A program made the position numbers and the translations under genes. From NCBI GenBank assembly GCA_015679605.1, contig JAAAVE010000569.1, positions 1-13,233 on the forward strand: a stretch of DNA of 13,233 nt, given 5' to 3'. The stretch's first letter is position 1. Every line of letters starts with the position of its first letter. The DNA comes from Podila epigama. Its lineage: Eukaryota; Mortierellomycota; Mortierellomycetes; Mortierellales; Mortierellaceae. Below the pieces are notes generated by a model that did not search any database, was not told the DNA's origin, and worked only from the letters and a program-made list of their open reading frames with translations. Shown in pieces: positions 1-10,189 of this stretch.

Positions 1-933
1 TTTGTCCACTAGACAACATTGAAACTGAAGGAGCAGCTCCTGTGTACTTGCTTACTCGTGCCCATGTGGCCATGCGTTGTTCTACAAAAGAATACAGTGG
101 TCAAAGTTGTATGACATGATTGGAACCATATCATGACTCTAGTATGTACAATAAGCACTTGTATTCTCATGAAAGCGTAGATGCTACGGTGGTTGTATGC
201 TGTGGTTGTATGCCCCTGTCTAAATAATGCTCACACCACCGATTGACGCGTCGATGGCGTATTAACCAAGGGCCACGGACAAGGGCTAGTGCAGGCAAGA
301 ATCACCAACTGCCTCTGCCATGCGGACGATAGTGTTGCACAGTCCAAAGCTTTGGAGACGAGAATGAGCCCAATATGGAAGAACATTAGCAAGACAACAG
401 TGGCTTCCAGCCAAAAGTGCCGCGCATTTCAAAAAAGGGAGAAAGACAAAGGACGATTGCGCCATGCAAAGACAGGCAGACTGAATGAGTGACCCTTTTC
501 GCGTGTGTGTGTTTTTGTGTGTTTGTGTGTAAGGCAAGCGATGAGGGTCATCGGGGAGTGTTGTCCCACCTGATGATAATTCGAATGACGACTAGTCAGG
601 GAAATTGACAAAATGACTATGAAAGTAGATATGGATGGAGTAAAATGGATGGGATGTACAATGCACAATGTACATGACCCATGGCTTATTATGACAACAA
701 CAACAACAATGACATTGGCAATATTGGATGCAGATGAGAGTGGACATTGGGCTTAGCCTTGTTCCCTTCGTTCTTTTTTGTTCTTTTTGACCTTTCGTCT
801 GCTTTCTGTTCGTTTTGTTCGTTTTTGTTTGTTCATTTCTCTTTCTCTCACTTCTTTGCAAATATCCACCTCCACCTATCCATATCCACATATCCACATC
901 CACATATACATCAACACTCAATCACACTCACAT
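1..933. other. Upstream intergenic region and TCP11 5' leader
   Basis: No recognisable gene. Short ORFs on both strands here have no domain character. Visible structure: a 13-bp-period duplication (TGGTTGTATGC at 190-200 and 203-213), a GT-rich stretch at about 501-532, and a 7-bp inverted repeat ATGTACA/TGTACAT with an 8-nt spacer (654-675). From about 770 to 933 the plus strand becomes T/C-rich and then CA/CCA-rich (TATCCACATCCACAT-like), which resembles the pyrimidine-rich leader seen just ahead of fungal start codons. I infer that the promoter and 5' UTR of the TCP11-family gene lie here. The 3' end of some gene to the left could reach into the first 300 bases, but nothing shows it. Confidence 0.6.
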
Positions 934-3900
934 ATGCATCAGCACCATGCCTCCCCTAGCTTCATCCACATGGGCTCTCCTCAACAACAGCAGCAACAAC
1001 AACAGCGCCCGAAACAGCTACGGAAGCACCTTCATTCTTCTTCTCTGAACTCGCTCCATGCAGACCGCAGTCCTCGGCTCAATCCAACAAGCCCTACTTT
1101 GCCTACCACCCGCCAGCATGCCATCGACTCTCAGTCCTCACCCTTGGACGACGCCACCTTTGTCCTCAAGCACATCAGCATCTCACGCGACCACTCTCAC
1201 GCCCACCGTCGACGAGGACGTCCTACATCCAACTCTCGTCTCATCCGAACCAAGTGTGGCTCTAACAAGAGCCTCCATATGCACAATACCAAGCACAGCT
1301 CTCTCAACCCTTACACCTACAACAGCTCCACCCGAGACAGCGCCAGAAACGACCGCTCAGTCCATCTACAGTCTTACATCAACAGTCGGCGCATGCGTCT
1401 TCGCCACCGACTCTACCTTCAAGGTCAACAACAACAACAGCAGCAGCAGCAGCAGCTTCTCGATACCTCAGACCAATCGCTGGACGAAGCCTCGGATGAG
1501 ACCTCGGACGACGGTAAGGTTGACGACGCGTTTGAGATGACCCCAGAACAATACCAACGCTACATGATGGAGGTTGAACAAAGGATGCAAGAACGAACAA
1601 GGTCTGCAGCCAAGAGCCGTAACCACTTTCTGATGGAACGTCGCACCTCTGCCGCTGAAAAGGTCGACAGAGCTCAGTTGGTCGTTCAGCGTCAGAGGTC
1701 AGCGCAAGAGAAGCGACAACTCAAGGCTCGTCAGGATCTGGAGCAAAAGATGCTCCAGGCCATGGCTCGAAGAAATGCCTATCTCGAAGCTGCCATTGAG
1801 AACGATCCTTCTCGCCGGTTCAGACGAAAGAGCCAGTTGGGCATGAATGAGAATGGTGTGAATCACAACCATCACAAAAAGACAACCTCGCAGAGCACCA
1901 CAGGCGTGACCGCCACCAGTGCAAAGGCAGCATCCCACCGCCCATCCACTTTGCACCAGCGGCCACAGCAGAAACAGCAACAGCAAGAGCAACATCAACA
2001 TCAACATGACAACCAACAGCAGCAACAGCAGCAACAGCAACAAAAGCACGCTGCGCCAACTCCAAAGGAACACGGACGAGAACTTGCCGCTAAAAATAGC
2101 AGTGTCAACCTGACCAAGAACAAAAGGATAACGTCAAAGTCTCATTTGACCTCCAACCCCCCGAAGGTCATTTCAACAGGACCGATGACCGATGCAATCA
2201 TGCCGAACAACAGTAGTATGGACTGCGACTCACCAATGGAGATGGCTAGCAAGAGTCACAAGGAACAGGGACAGGAACAGCAGCAGCAGCAACAACAACA
2301 GAGTTCTGTCTCACCCCTGAAGCTCGAGGAGATGGCCATTTGGGCCCAATGTCGAATCCGTGAACGGCTTATTGCCAAGGCTGCTCAAGAATACATGCAG
2401 GCCCTCGGAGGGTCACATCAACATGTCTTGGGTCTAAGCTTTGACAAGATGGCACGGTTGCTGCACACGAACAAGGCTCTAATCCAAGCAGCCTTGAAGC
2501 TGCTCAAGTACGTGTCGCAGCAGGCACGCATATACCAGCCAGACCAGCCCAAGCGAGTCTTCAAGGCGCCTGCACGGGTGTTCCTCAGTATGTATATGGT
2601 GCTTGCCCATCCAGACCAAATTCGATCCCCTTCGGAGGTAAGAGGCGTTACTTTTATATGACTATCAGTGCTTTTTTTTTTCTACGACACGTTGTCTACA
2701 CTCTATGTAACCATCAGACAAATTCATATACACGAACATACACGAACATACACGAACATACACACATACACACATACACACATATATACACACGCGCACC
2801 CTTTCGCATGCCCATTCACGCACACATATCCAAAGTCCACATTCATGCTCACGACACACGACTCATGACGACTTTTGCTCGACACACGACACAATCTCAA
2901 AGAAGTGTATAGAAAAAAAAACTTTGCATTTGTCAGTCGGTCTTTGTGAGCTGCAATTACACTCCATTGTGACTGTCCTTTGTTTGTATCACCTTCTCAA
3001 CATCCTTTCCTTCACCTCTTCAACATCTATTCGTTCATACATTCGTTCATACATTCATTCATTCATCCATCCATCCATCAACCAACCATCCATACTCTCA
3101 CTCTCACTCTCACTCTCGCGTTTTAATATAATACCCTCAAAAATATCAACACCGATGGATATCGTCAACTCTCTTTCTTCCGCTTCCTCGTCTACGACTG
3201 TCACAACTTCACCTTCCATCACTAATGCTTCGCCTTTACTTTCACAGGACAACCAGCAAGCAAAACAGGACAATGAACTCTTCCAGTCGCTCGTTACGTC
3301 AGCAAAGATACTTCTAGAAAGCATGGAAGCCTGGACAGGATCCATCAATTTCGCTAATGCCACCACCGAAGCTTCTCCATCAACCTCTACCTCGTCTTCT
3401 ACAACAGCAACGACAGCTACAGCTACAACTACGGCTACACTTGTGACAACAAATGCAGGTCTGTTGCGACACACCTTGTCACAGGAGGAACAACGCCGAG
3501 CAATTCTTATACAGCGATTCGACCAGGCCTGGAGCAGTTACTACTGCCTCTTTGAGGCATGGAAATCAACGGATGCCGAGCGCTTGCTAAAGACTTTACT
3601 CGATCACGCTCAACATATCGAGGCCCTCTGGTCAACCGTTCAGAGTAACCCCGGTGCCCGTCTCGAGTGGCAACCCAGAATCGAAGAGCAGCGAAGGGAT
3701 CTTCGAGAAAAGGCGCGACAGCTGGCCGGTGCTGAGGGCATGGCTCGTTTAGATTCCATCTTTTCAAACTTTGTCACTGCAACAACACTTCCTGCACCAC
3801 CACTTCAAGAGCCAGCCATAGGTTCCTCTTTCCCTGAACCGCGATCGCCTCCCATGCACAATACTCTGCCCTCACCACCACCTCCATGCCCTGCCTCGAT

Positions 3901-5896
3901 CATACAAGAACCTTCTGTCACCACTACCGCCATATCAAACCCGGATTTGACTACCGAGCCACCAACAGGTGTCAAGCGACCACGAAAGACATCGTCTGCA
4001 TCAATCGCCTCCATCCTTGATGAACCTGGCCGTGATGACTCTATCATTGGTTCTCCCAAGGAAGGTGCGACTACAGAAACTGAACCACTACCCAAGAAAA
4101 AGACTACCATTACCAAGACTGAGAAACAAAAGTCAGAGAAACAACCAAAGGCAGAGAAGCAGCCCAAGGCAGAGAAGCAACCCAAAACAGCGAAGCAACC
4201 CAAGGGAGATTCTTTTGAGCGCGCAGAAGCAGCCGCCATGTCTGGACCGAGATTCAGTCGAATTAATCCAATTGCGTTTCCAACACTGGAAGATGGTGAA
4301 TCTACGGACCAGGTTCAAGGATTTGACAAGCCTGCAGACTGGACCAAACTCAAATTGATTCATGAACTGGCTCTGGATCCCAACTTTAAGATTGAGTCGC
4401 ACCGAGCTCAGGGTCATAGTGGCAACGGCAGCTCTAGCACAGGCACTGATTCTGATATGGATGGACAGGGTCCTTCGAGTACAACAAATGTCGAGTCATT
4501 GGAGTCTCGTATCCGGGCGATTGCAACAAAGGCCTATTTTGACTCTATCCGTGAAGATGCGGCGCAGGGTAAGCTGGGCAAGTGGATCCCATCGATTTTG
4601 ACCAGGATTCGTGAACAACTCTTGGAGATGGTGCCTTCAAAGTCAGGCATTGCTCTGCAGATCAATGAGGCCTTTGACTTGGAATTTGTACAGCAGCAAG
4701 TTGACCGTAATGTCTATGACGTCAAGGGCGCCATTGAGACGGTTTTGGAGATGATGAGCAAGTTGTGTGCACCAGTCCGAGACGCGACTCTTCAACAGAT
4801 TCAACAGAATCTGAGCCAGGTGACGCCTCTGCCTATGGGTACAACGAGCAGTACCAGTGCGGAACCGCTCAAGTATGCATCTGATTCTGGCAACGACCTG
4901 GTGAGCGTTCTAAAGGATGTCTTGGAACTCTTGGATGACATGCTGATGGATCTGGCCAATTTCCGGTTGATGGCTGCTCGACCAAGTCTCGAGAAGCAGG
5001 CTATTCCCTATGAGCGAGATGCGTTCAGGAAGGCACTTGCGGCAAAGGTGTTTACATTGGACAAAGTCCGAACGTGGTTGAAAAAGGCAGCTGAGGAAGA
5101 GTCCTTGACCGAGCCATCGACAGTATCTCCCTCAGATGCTTCTGCGACAACAGCGACAGGTGGCACAACAGCAGCTAAAGAAACTGAACCAGGCTTGACA
5201 TCAGCGACATCAGCCTCTAATCGGTACTTTACAGTCTTTGTGCATGCCATGTTTAACCTCCTCTTCTCGACTGAGCTCATTGACTCACAACAGCAACTAC
5301 CAGAGACCTTCCACCTGGATCGAGAGCGATTGATCACATATCAGAACGAGATCCAGGCACTTGTGTTGACGGCGGTTCTTCTCCAGATTGAGCAGAGTAT
5401 GGGACCAGCACTCACGCACCCCGAGGTACTGACGCTCAAGAAAGACTTGCTCACATTGATGGAAAAGACGGATACCAATGTTGAAACGCTTGCTGCATGT
5501 GTGGTCGAGGCCAAGGTCAAGGCCATCCACGAACGGAACACTGGGGCCCAAAAAACCAATGTGGACATTGATGGTTTGTCTGAAGGACTGCATCACATGA
5601 TCAAGAGTGCCACCAAGTTGGAGAGTCCACTCTTCCAAGTGATTTGGAAACGAATGCGATCCGTCCTCGAGCGGTACACGGCAGCATCACGTTTCAACAC
5701 TGCGGTACTGAGTCCAGCAGCCCTGACAAAGGTCGGGTTATTTGCACTCAAGCCCGAGATTGATAAACTGGCCGATTCACTCCGGTACTTGGCAAAGTAT
5801 AATGCCTCAGTTTATCGTTTCTGGTACGACCCTATTCTTTCAGAGTTTTTACCTCCGTTAGTTTCTGTCCCAGGTGGTGTCACCGTCGATGAATAA
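934..5896 (+). CDS. TCP11/Sok1-family protein (two exons, about 1450 aa)
   Basis: I join exon 934-2637 to exon 3248-5896. The donor is GAG|GTAAGA; the acceptor is TTTACTTTCACAG with an ACTAAT branch site about 25 nt upstream. Both sides are phase 0, giving 568+882 residues. Residues 1-456 are low-complexity with four glutamine tracts, an acidic patch (about 175-200) and a charged Arg/Gln/Glu-rich probable coiled coil (about 205-290). Residues about 460-560 (IWAQCRIRERLIAKAA, LSFDKMARLL, ARVFLSMYMVLAHPD) match the segment before the TCP11 domain in long plant and fungal TCP11-like proteins. After the junction come a FDQAWSSYYCLFEAWK block, a Ser/Thr/Pro linker with Lys-rich repeats, and the TCP11 domain from about 936 (KLIHELALDPNFKIE, KLCAPVRD, AIPYERDAF) to near the C-terminus. 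Yeast Sok1 was found as a dosage suppressor of loss of PKA and TCP11 is linked to cAMP signalling; biochemical activity is unknown. ATG 934 is the first in-frame ATG; 970 is an alternative. Confidence 0.85.
982..1005 (+). repeat. Glutamine-codon repeat 1 (Q8)
   Basis: Eight consecutive CAA/CAG codons, residues 17-24 of the TCP11-family protein, right after the second in-frame ATG (970). The codon mix is interrupted rather than pure CAG. Confidence 0.95.
1426..1455 (+). repeat. Glutamine-codon repeat 2 (Q10, mostly CAG)
   Basis: Four CAA followed by six CAG codons encode residues 165-174. The pure (CAG)6 end is the part most likely to vary in length. It directly precedes an acidic Asp/Glu/Ser segment. 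Confidence 0.95.
1963..2043 (+). repeat. Glutamine/His-rich repeat 3 (ends in Q10)
   Basis: A CAR-rich stretch encodes Gln with scattered Lys, Glu, His, Asp and Asn, ending in ten glutamines at 2014-2043 (residues 361-370). CAA and CAG alternate. The antisense strand reads as poly-Leu/Val, which produces false ORFs. Confidence 0.9.
2278..2301 (+). repeat. Glutamine-codon repeat 4 (Q8)
   Basis: Eight CAG/CAA codons (residues 449-456), just before the first conserved TCP11-family segment. They mark the boundary between the disordered N-terminal region and the conserved part. Confidence 0.95.
2731..2790 (+). repeat. Tandem ACACGAACAT and ACACAT repeats
   Basis: Three consecutive 10-bp ACACGAACAT-type units are followed by three ACACAT units and TATATACACAC. 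Purine/pyrimidine-alternating CA-rich sequence like this is simple repeat DNA within the intron; no function can be read from it. Confidence 0.85.
3029..3118 (+). repeat. Compound ATTC/ATCC/CTCTCA microsatellite
   Basis: Two ATTCGTTCATAC-like units run into ATTC repeats, then ATCC repeats, then a CTCTCA array ending TCTCTCGCG. The last part is a pyrimidine-rich tract 40-60 bp ahead of ATG 3155, a common arrangement in fungal core promoters and leaders. Confidence 0.85.
3155..3247 (+). other. Possible alternative first exon of TCP11 (intronic ATG)
   Basis: ATG 3155 has a favourable context (A at -3, G at +4) and opens a frame of 31 codons that reads straight through the 3' splice site into the TCP11 exon. 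The 31 residues are Ser/Thr-rich, begin MDIVNSLSS, and show no conserved motif. A transcript starting inside the intron would give a 913-residue protein with the whole TCP11 domain but no polyglutamine/coiled-coil part. This is inference from sequence layout; the simpler reading is that these bases are intron. Confidence 0.35.
4121..4205 (+). repeat. In-frame 18-bp repeat coding Lys/Gln/Pro units
   Basis: About four and a half imperfect 18-bp units encode EKQPKA-like hexapeptides in the linker ahead of the TCP11 domain. The segment is strongly basic and likely disordered. Units differ mainly at third codon positions (CAA/CAG, CCA/CCC, AAA/AAG), so the array is not recent. Confidence 0.9.
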
Positions 5897-5897
5897 A
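5892..5897 (+). terminator. AATAAA overlapping the TCP11 stop codon
   Basis: The last codons GAT GAA TAA followed by A create AATAAA across the stop codon. It matches the canonical poly(A) signal. A/T-rich sequence follows to about 6060, so other weak signals may serve as well; use of this one is unproven. Confidence 0.35.
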
Positions 5898-6140
5898 ATT
5901 GGGAAAAATAGAAAAAAGTCGTTTTCAAGTCGTTTCACAATTTTTCGTAAAAAAAGTTACCAACGACTCTTTTATTTTAAGAACTGAAAAGGAAAACGAT
6001 TTGGCAGAGGGGGGCTTTTTTTTTTTTATTAGTGTAATGTACAAGTAAAATGGCTTAAACTAAGAGTGAGAGTGAGTGAATGAGAGAAAAAACTGCGAAA
6101 GAGGTCCAAACAAGTAGAAAAAAAAAAGAAAAGGAAAGAA

Positions 6141-6171
<31 letters not shown>

Positions 6172-6402
6172 GGAAAAAAAAAGATCTAATAACACCATTC
6201 ACAAGAAAAAAGGGCCGGATGGAAGAAATGGATAAAAAAAAGTGACTAAAGGAAAAGACGACATAAAGGAAAGAGAGGAAGCAGATTCATGTCACGTCGC
6301 GTCCAGTAGTATCCTGTCATTGCATGGTTACTTTTTTTTTTGACTTTTTTTCTTTCGTTCTTTCCTTCTTCCCTTCTTCCCTTCCCTTTCCTTTCCTTTT
6401 TT
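5897..6402. other. Convergent intergenic region (TCP11 / BRE1 3' ends)
   Basis: This 506-bp stretch separates two genes that converge. It has no credible ORF. It is dominated by A-rich sequence on the left and middle and T/C-rich sequence on the right, with T-runs at about 6018-6028 and 6332-6341. Both 3' UTRs must lie here and probably overlap; TTTATT at 5972 and in the 6020s is AATAAA on the minus strand and could serve BRE1. Confidence 0.75.
6116..6184 (+). repeat. Homopurine tract (69 nt, A-rich)
   Basis: An uninterrupted run of A and G on the plus strand, mostly A with single or paired G. It lies in the predicted 3' UTR side of TCP11. Its composition is the complement of the pyrimidine tract near 6344-6404. 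Confidence 0.9.
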
Positions 6403-6404
6403 TT
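6344..6404 (-). repeat. Homopyrimidine tract (purine on BRE1 strand)
   Basis: A T/C run on the plus strand broken only by G at 6357. It ends at the BRE1 stop codon, so the BRE1 transcript starts its 3' UTR with a purine-rich AAAGGAAAGG-type sequence. Confidence 0.9.
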
Positions 6405-9400
6405 ACAGATAGATTTCTTTGACGTCCTTGGCACCGAAATTCTCGCGACAGGTGGGACACTTGCGTTGACGGTACTCCATCTGATTGTCCATACAACTCT
6501 TGCAGAAAACATGCATACACCGCAAGATGACATGCGATTTGAAATTGACATCGCATGCAGGACACTTGAGCAGCTTGAGATAACGTGCCGCCTGCTTGGC
6601 TGCCTCTGAATTTTCGCCCGTATTGTCTGCTTTGGCGTGTTCTTCAAGCTTGCGCTTCACATGATCCGTCTCCTCCTGAAGTCGTTTCCGCAAATGTGCC
6701 TCATTCTCGTAAGCCTCCGTTCGCTCCTTGAGCAATGTCTGGAGCTCAGCTAGTCGTTCGTCCTGACGTGCAAACTTGTCCTTGAACGCCGAGTTTTGTT
6801 GCGTGTACTCTTGAAGTTTGCTCTTGTGCAATGCTACGCTACTGTTCAATAACGTCTGTTCTCTTTCCAAAGTGGCCTAATTGTTATTTAAAGATTAGAA
6901 ACAATGGAAAAGGAAAAAAAAAGGGCGTCAAAAACAGCTAGACAAGACAAAAAAGCAAGAATGGTGACTCTCTTTTGCAAACAGCAAATATAGCAATGAC
7001 TAAATAAAAGAAACAATAAACAATAAACAATAAACTTACCATCTGCATGTTTAGGTTCTTTTCACGTTCCTCCAGGCGACGGATCTGATCGAGCTGCATA
7101 TCAGACTGGCGTTTCATGACTGCAGTCATATTAGCACTGGCATCCTTGGCACGGATCAATAGGTTGCACTTGGATTCCTGACGTGTCTTGTCAGAAAGCA
7201 ACTTGTAGATTAAATCCTCCTTTTGTGCAAGATCAATCACTTTGCGTGATGTTGCCTCCTCAAGTTGACCCCATGCCGTCGCTACCGTGTGGAGTTCATT
7301 CAACAAGGGAGCCTGCACCGCCTCATGCGCCTGGACCTTGGCCTCAAGAATCTCGATCGTTTCATCTCTTGCCTTGATCGTTGCCCGAAGCGCTTTTATG
7401 GGGTCATCGGCTTCATCGCCGATCAAGGCCTCCATCTTGTTCAGCTTCTCTGTGAGTTCCTCCACTTGAGCCTTCAGCTTGAATTCCGACACGGTAACTT
7501 GTTCAAGATCACGAATTTGAGAGGCAGCTTCCTTGTATGCTGCAAGTTCGATGGTGCAAGCCTTGATCTGCTCCTCGGCATGTCTGAGCTTATTGCGCAT
7601 ATCCTCCAAAAACGACTTGTCGTTGGGACCATTCAAGTAGAATGCAAATGCGTCCTTGTCGCCCGTCTTGGCTGCCAACATGATCTGCAGCCGCTGAATA
7701 TCCGTTGCCAGAGTTGTAATTCGATCCTATCGTTGTTGTATTTTTTTTGTAATATGTATGCGGCGAGTGAGTATAATTGTACGTACGAAACAAAGTAAAT
7801 AGTGCGGAACACGACCGATCCGTAATCTGTTTTCCACTTTTTCTTTCTTCGCTTTGTCTTTTTACCTTGCGCGTGTTGGCAATCTTGCGAATCTCTTGGT
7901 TTTGTTGCATCTCATAGTCATCCTTCGTACATCTGGCTTCGTACATTTGCTGGAATCGATCACGGCTGTCACGGACACGCGAAATATCACTCTCGAGCTT
8001 CTTGAGTTCACCCTCCAAAGTCGCCCGACGGTTCTTTTCTTCAGTCTCAAGAGTATCCATAAACTTTCGACGACTCATATGAAGCTCCTCAAGATCTACC
8101 CGGAGTTTGTTGGCCTCGTTTCGATAATGTTCTGCATCATTCCTTGCATACTGCATCTGAACGAGCAAGTTCTTGACCAATTGTGTGTCTTGTATCTTTT
8201 CGTCTGGGAGATTATTAAGTTGGATATGAAGTTGATCAAGCTCATTCTTGAGCTGGATTCTCTGCGTCTTCATCTCCTCGAGTTCAGCCAGACGTGACAC
8301 TGCCAACTCTCGAAAGAGGAGCCACTCTTCCCGAGAGCCGTCATGGGGCTCGTTTTTCGAGTCGTGGTGACCTGCTGCAGGTGTGCCAGCATCTGGGCTC
8401 CCGGTATAATTTTCGCCAAAGATAGCACCCGACGTCACTGCCGAGACGATTACACTCTTTTCGCGGTCCATGTTCTTTTCGATGCGTCGGAGTCTCTCCT
8501 TTGAATCATCAAGGTTCTCGGATGTCTCTTCCAGCCGGCTCCTCGTCATCTCAAGCTCATTCTTCAACCGCAAAACTTGGTCCGTGAAACCATGGCACCT
8601 GGCCTGTAAGCGATCAAGATCTTCTTGGCCTTTTTTATAAAGAGAAGCCATCCTTTCATGTTCTTGAGAAAGCGCCTGTACCACAGAATTTTCCTTTGCG
8701 GCTGGATCTAGTTTTGATTTATAGAATGTTTGAGCGTTAAAGGAGGATCTTTGTTCCAGTTGACCAAATGATATAATAAAGATATCCCAATATCCCAATG
8801 TGATAACTCATTTCAACAAAAAGGTATGGATATGTATACCTGCTTCTTTTAAGGTAGACCAAAAGGTATCGCATTGCTCAGACCAATCTTCAATAAGGCG
8901 CAAAATTTTGAGGACGACTTCCTTTGTGTATTCTGCTCTTGCCTCTACTGAGGGCTTCAATGCATCCACCGTCATTTCCTTGATGCTTCTCTCTGGAGAA
9001 TCCTCGCTGGCTCCGTTTAAAAGAAATGATGCGAAGCTTGTGCCGTCTAAGTTCACATGGAATAAAAGCATAAAAAATAGTGTTAATTATCCATTTCACA
9101 CTTGATATAGGATATGGCATACCCCAAGCAAGAATTTGTATGTATTTTCTGCATTTCCATCATTTACCATCCAGCACCATATCCTTGGCATCCATAGGTA
9201 TGTTGACCCTTGACATGAGCATCTTAAGATCGTCCAATAGCTATGATCCAAAAAAAGACGACGAAAAAGTATTGTTTGTTAAAATCACACAGAGGTATTA
9301 ACAGAAAAGCTCAAAAACGCCTACATCTACTTTTGTCAACGAAACATCAATTCTCTACCTTGTTCCAATAAATATCGACTGTACTGAGATGTGCCTCATA

Positions 9401-9615
9401 GTCCACTTGATTCTCCTGTAGTTTTTCAATGTGTTCCAAGGCTCTGGCATGTTCCCGCTTGTATTCCTGCATTTGCCTCCAAATTGCTTCCTTTTGAAAA
9501 TTACTGAGGACTTCCTATTGGTGAGAAATGAAAAAGATTGTTTATTTTGGTCAGCCTCATCTCGACCATATTTCGTCCAGACTCAGAAGGTCAAGTGTAC
9601 GTGTGTATGTGTTTG

Positions 9616-9646
<31 letters not shown>

Positions 9647-10134
9647 TGAAGAAAGAGAGCCTGTTCCTCGTGTACTGTCGGCGATTTTATCCAGTCGATT
9701 CAGTGCCTTGTCTAAACAAAGCGCCATATACATCGAAAAAAATGAATAGCCCCAATGAACCATTTGGGTGAAGTATGTATGATATTTAAATGTATACAGC
9801 CATGGTGATGTTACAATGTCGCCTGACATTCTTTTTTCTTTTTCTTTTGCCGCCACTGATCAACACTTTTGTAACCTTCACTGAGCCACTTCTCTTCTGC
9901 TTTTCTTTTTTCTTTGCTTCACTGTCCATTGTAACTCACCCGCTCATCTTTTCATTGGTTTTTGTGTTTTTCTTTTCTTTTTTTTCTTTCTTTTCTATTG
10001 TTCTTTTTTTTCTCCACTTTTGCTCACTAATTCGCTCTCTTTTTGCCACTACGCCTTCCTTTTTTTTTCCTTTTCATCTCGCTCGATCAAAAGTGAGGGG
10101 TATTGTGAGTGTGTTTGTGGGAAGCGAGTAGGTG

Positions 10135-10189
<55 letters not shown>

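Larger units (their letters stand above)
2638..3247 (+). other. TCP11 intron (610 nt) with promoter-like content
   Basis: The intron starts GTAAGA and ends CACTAATG...TTTACTTTCACAG. It is about four times longer than most introns in the window. In order it holds a T-run (2672-2681), three tandem copies of a 10-bp ACACGAACAT unit and ACACAT repeats (2731-2790), an A-run (2912-2920), ATTCGTTCATAC, ATTC and ATCC tandem repeats (about 3029-3090), an ACTCTC array (about 3092-3116) and an in-frame ATG at 3155. If spliced, none of this is translated. The ORF frame stays open across the acceptor, which is why the downstream part looks like an independent gene. Confidence 0.75.

Noticed and set aside
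1058-1540. 160-codon plus-strand ORF in a second frame of TCP11 exon 1
   Set aside because: Ser/Thr/Pro-rich shadow of a low-complexity coding region; the competing frame has the conserved TCP11-family segments and runs through to the splice donor.
1699-2073. Minus-strand Leu-rich ORF
   Set aside because: It is the complement of CAG/CAA tracts (CTG/TTG read as Leu); no independent signal.
2665-2912. Short His/Tyr/Thr or Cys/Val ORFs in the CA repeats
   Set aside because: Translations of simple repeats inside the TCP11 intron.
2731-3118. Tandem repeats as a CRISPR array or telomere-like element
   Set aside because: Units are 4-12 bp simple repeats without unique spacers, in a eukaryotic intron.
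3055-3474. 139-codon minus-strand ORF opposite the TCP11 intron/exon border
   Set aside because: Acidic/Val-rich shadow of a Ser/Thr-rich coding strand and CT repeats.
7265-7798. 177-codon plus-strand ORF antisense to BRE1 exon 6
   Set aside because: Opposite strand of a coiled-coil gene commonly stays open; no motif, and it crosses the real splice site.
9790-10131. Phe/Leu-rich plus-strand ORF resembling a membrane protein
   Set aside because: Arises from T-rich intron DNA; hydrophobicity is a product of TTT/TTC/CTT codons, with no conserved pattern.
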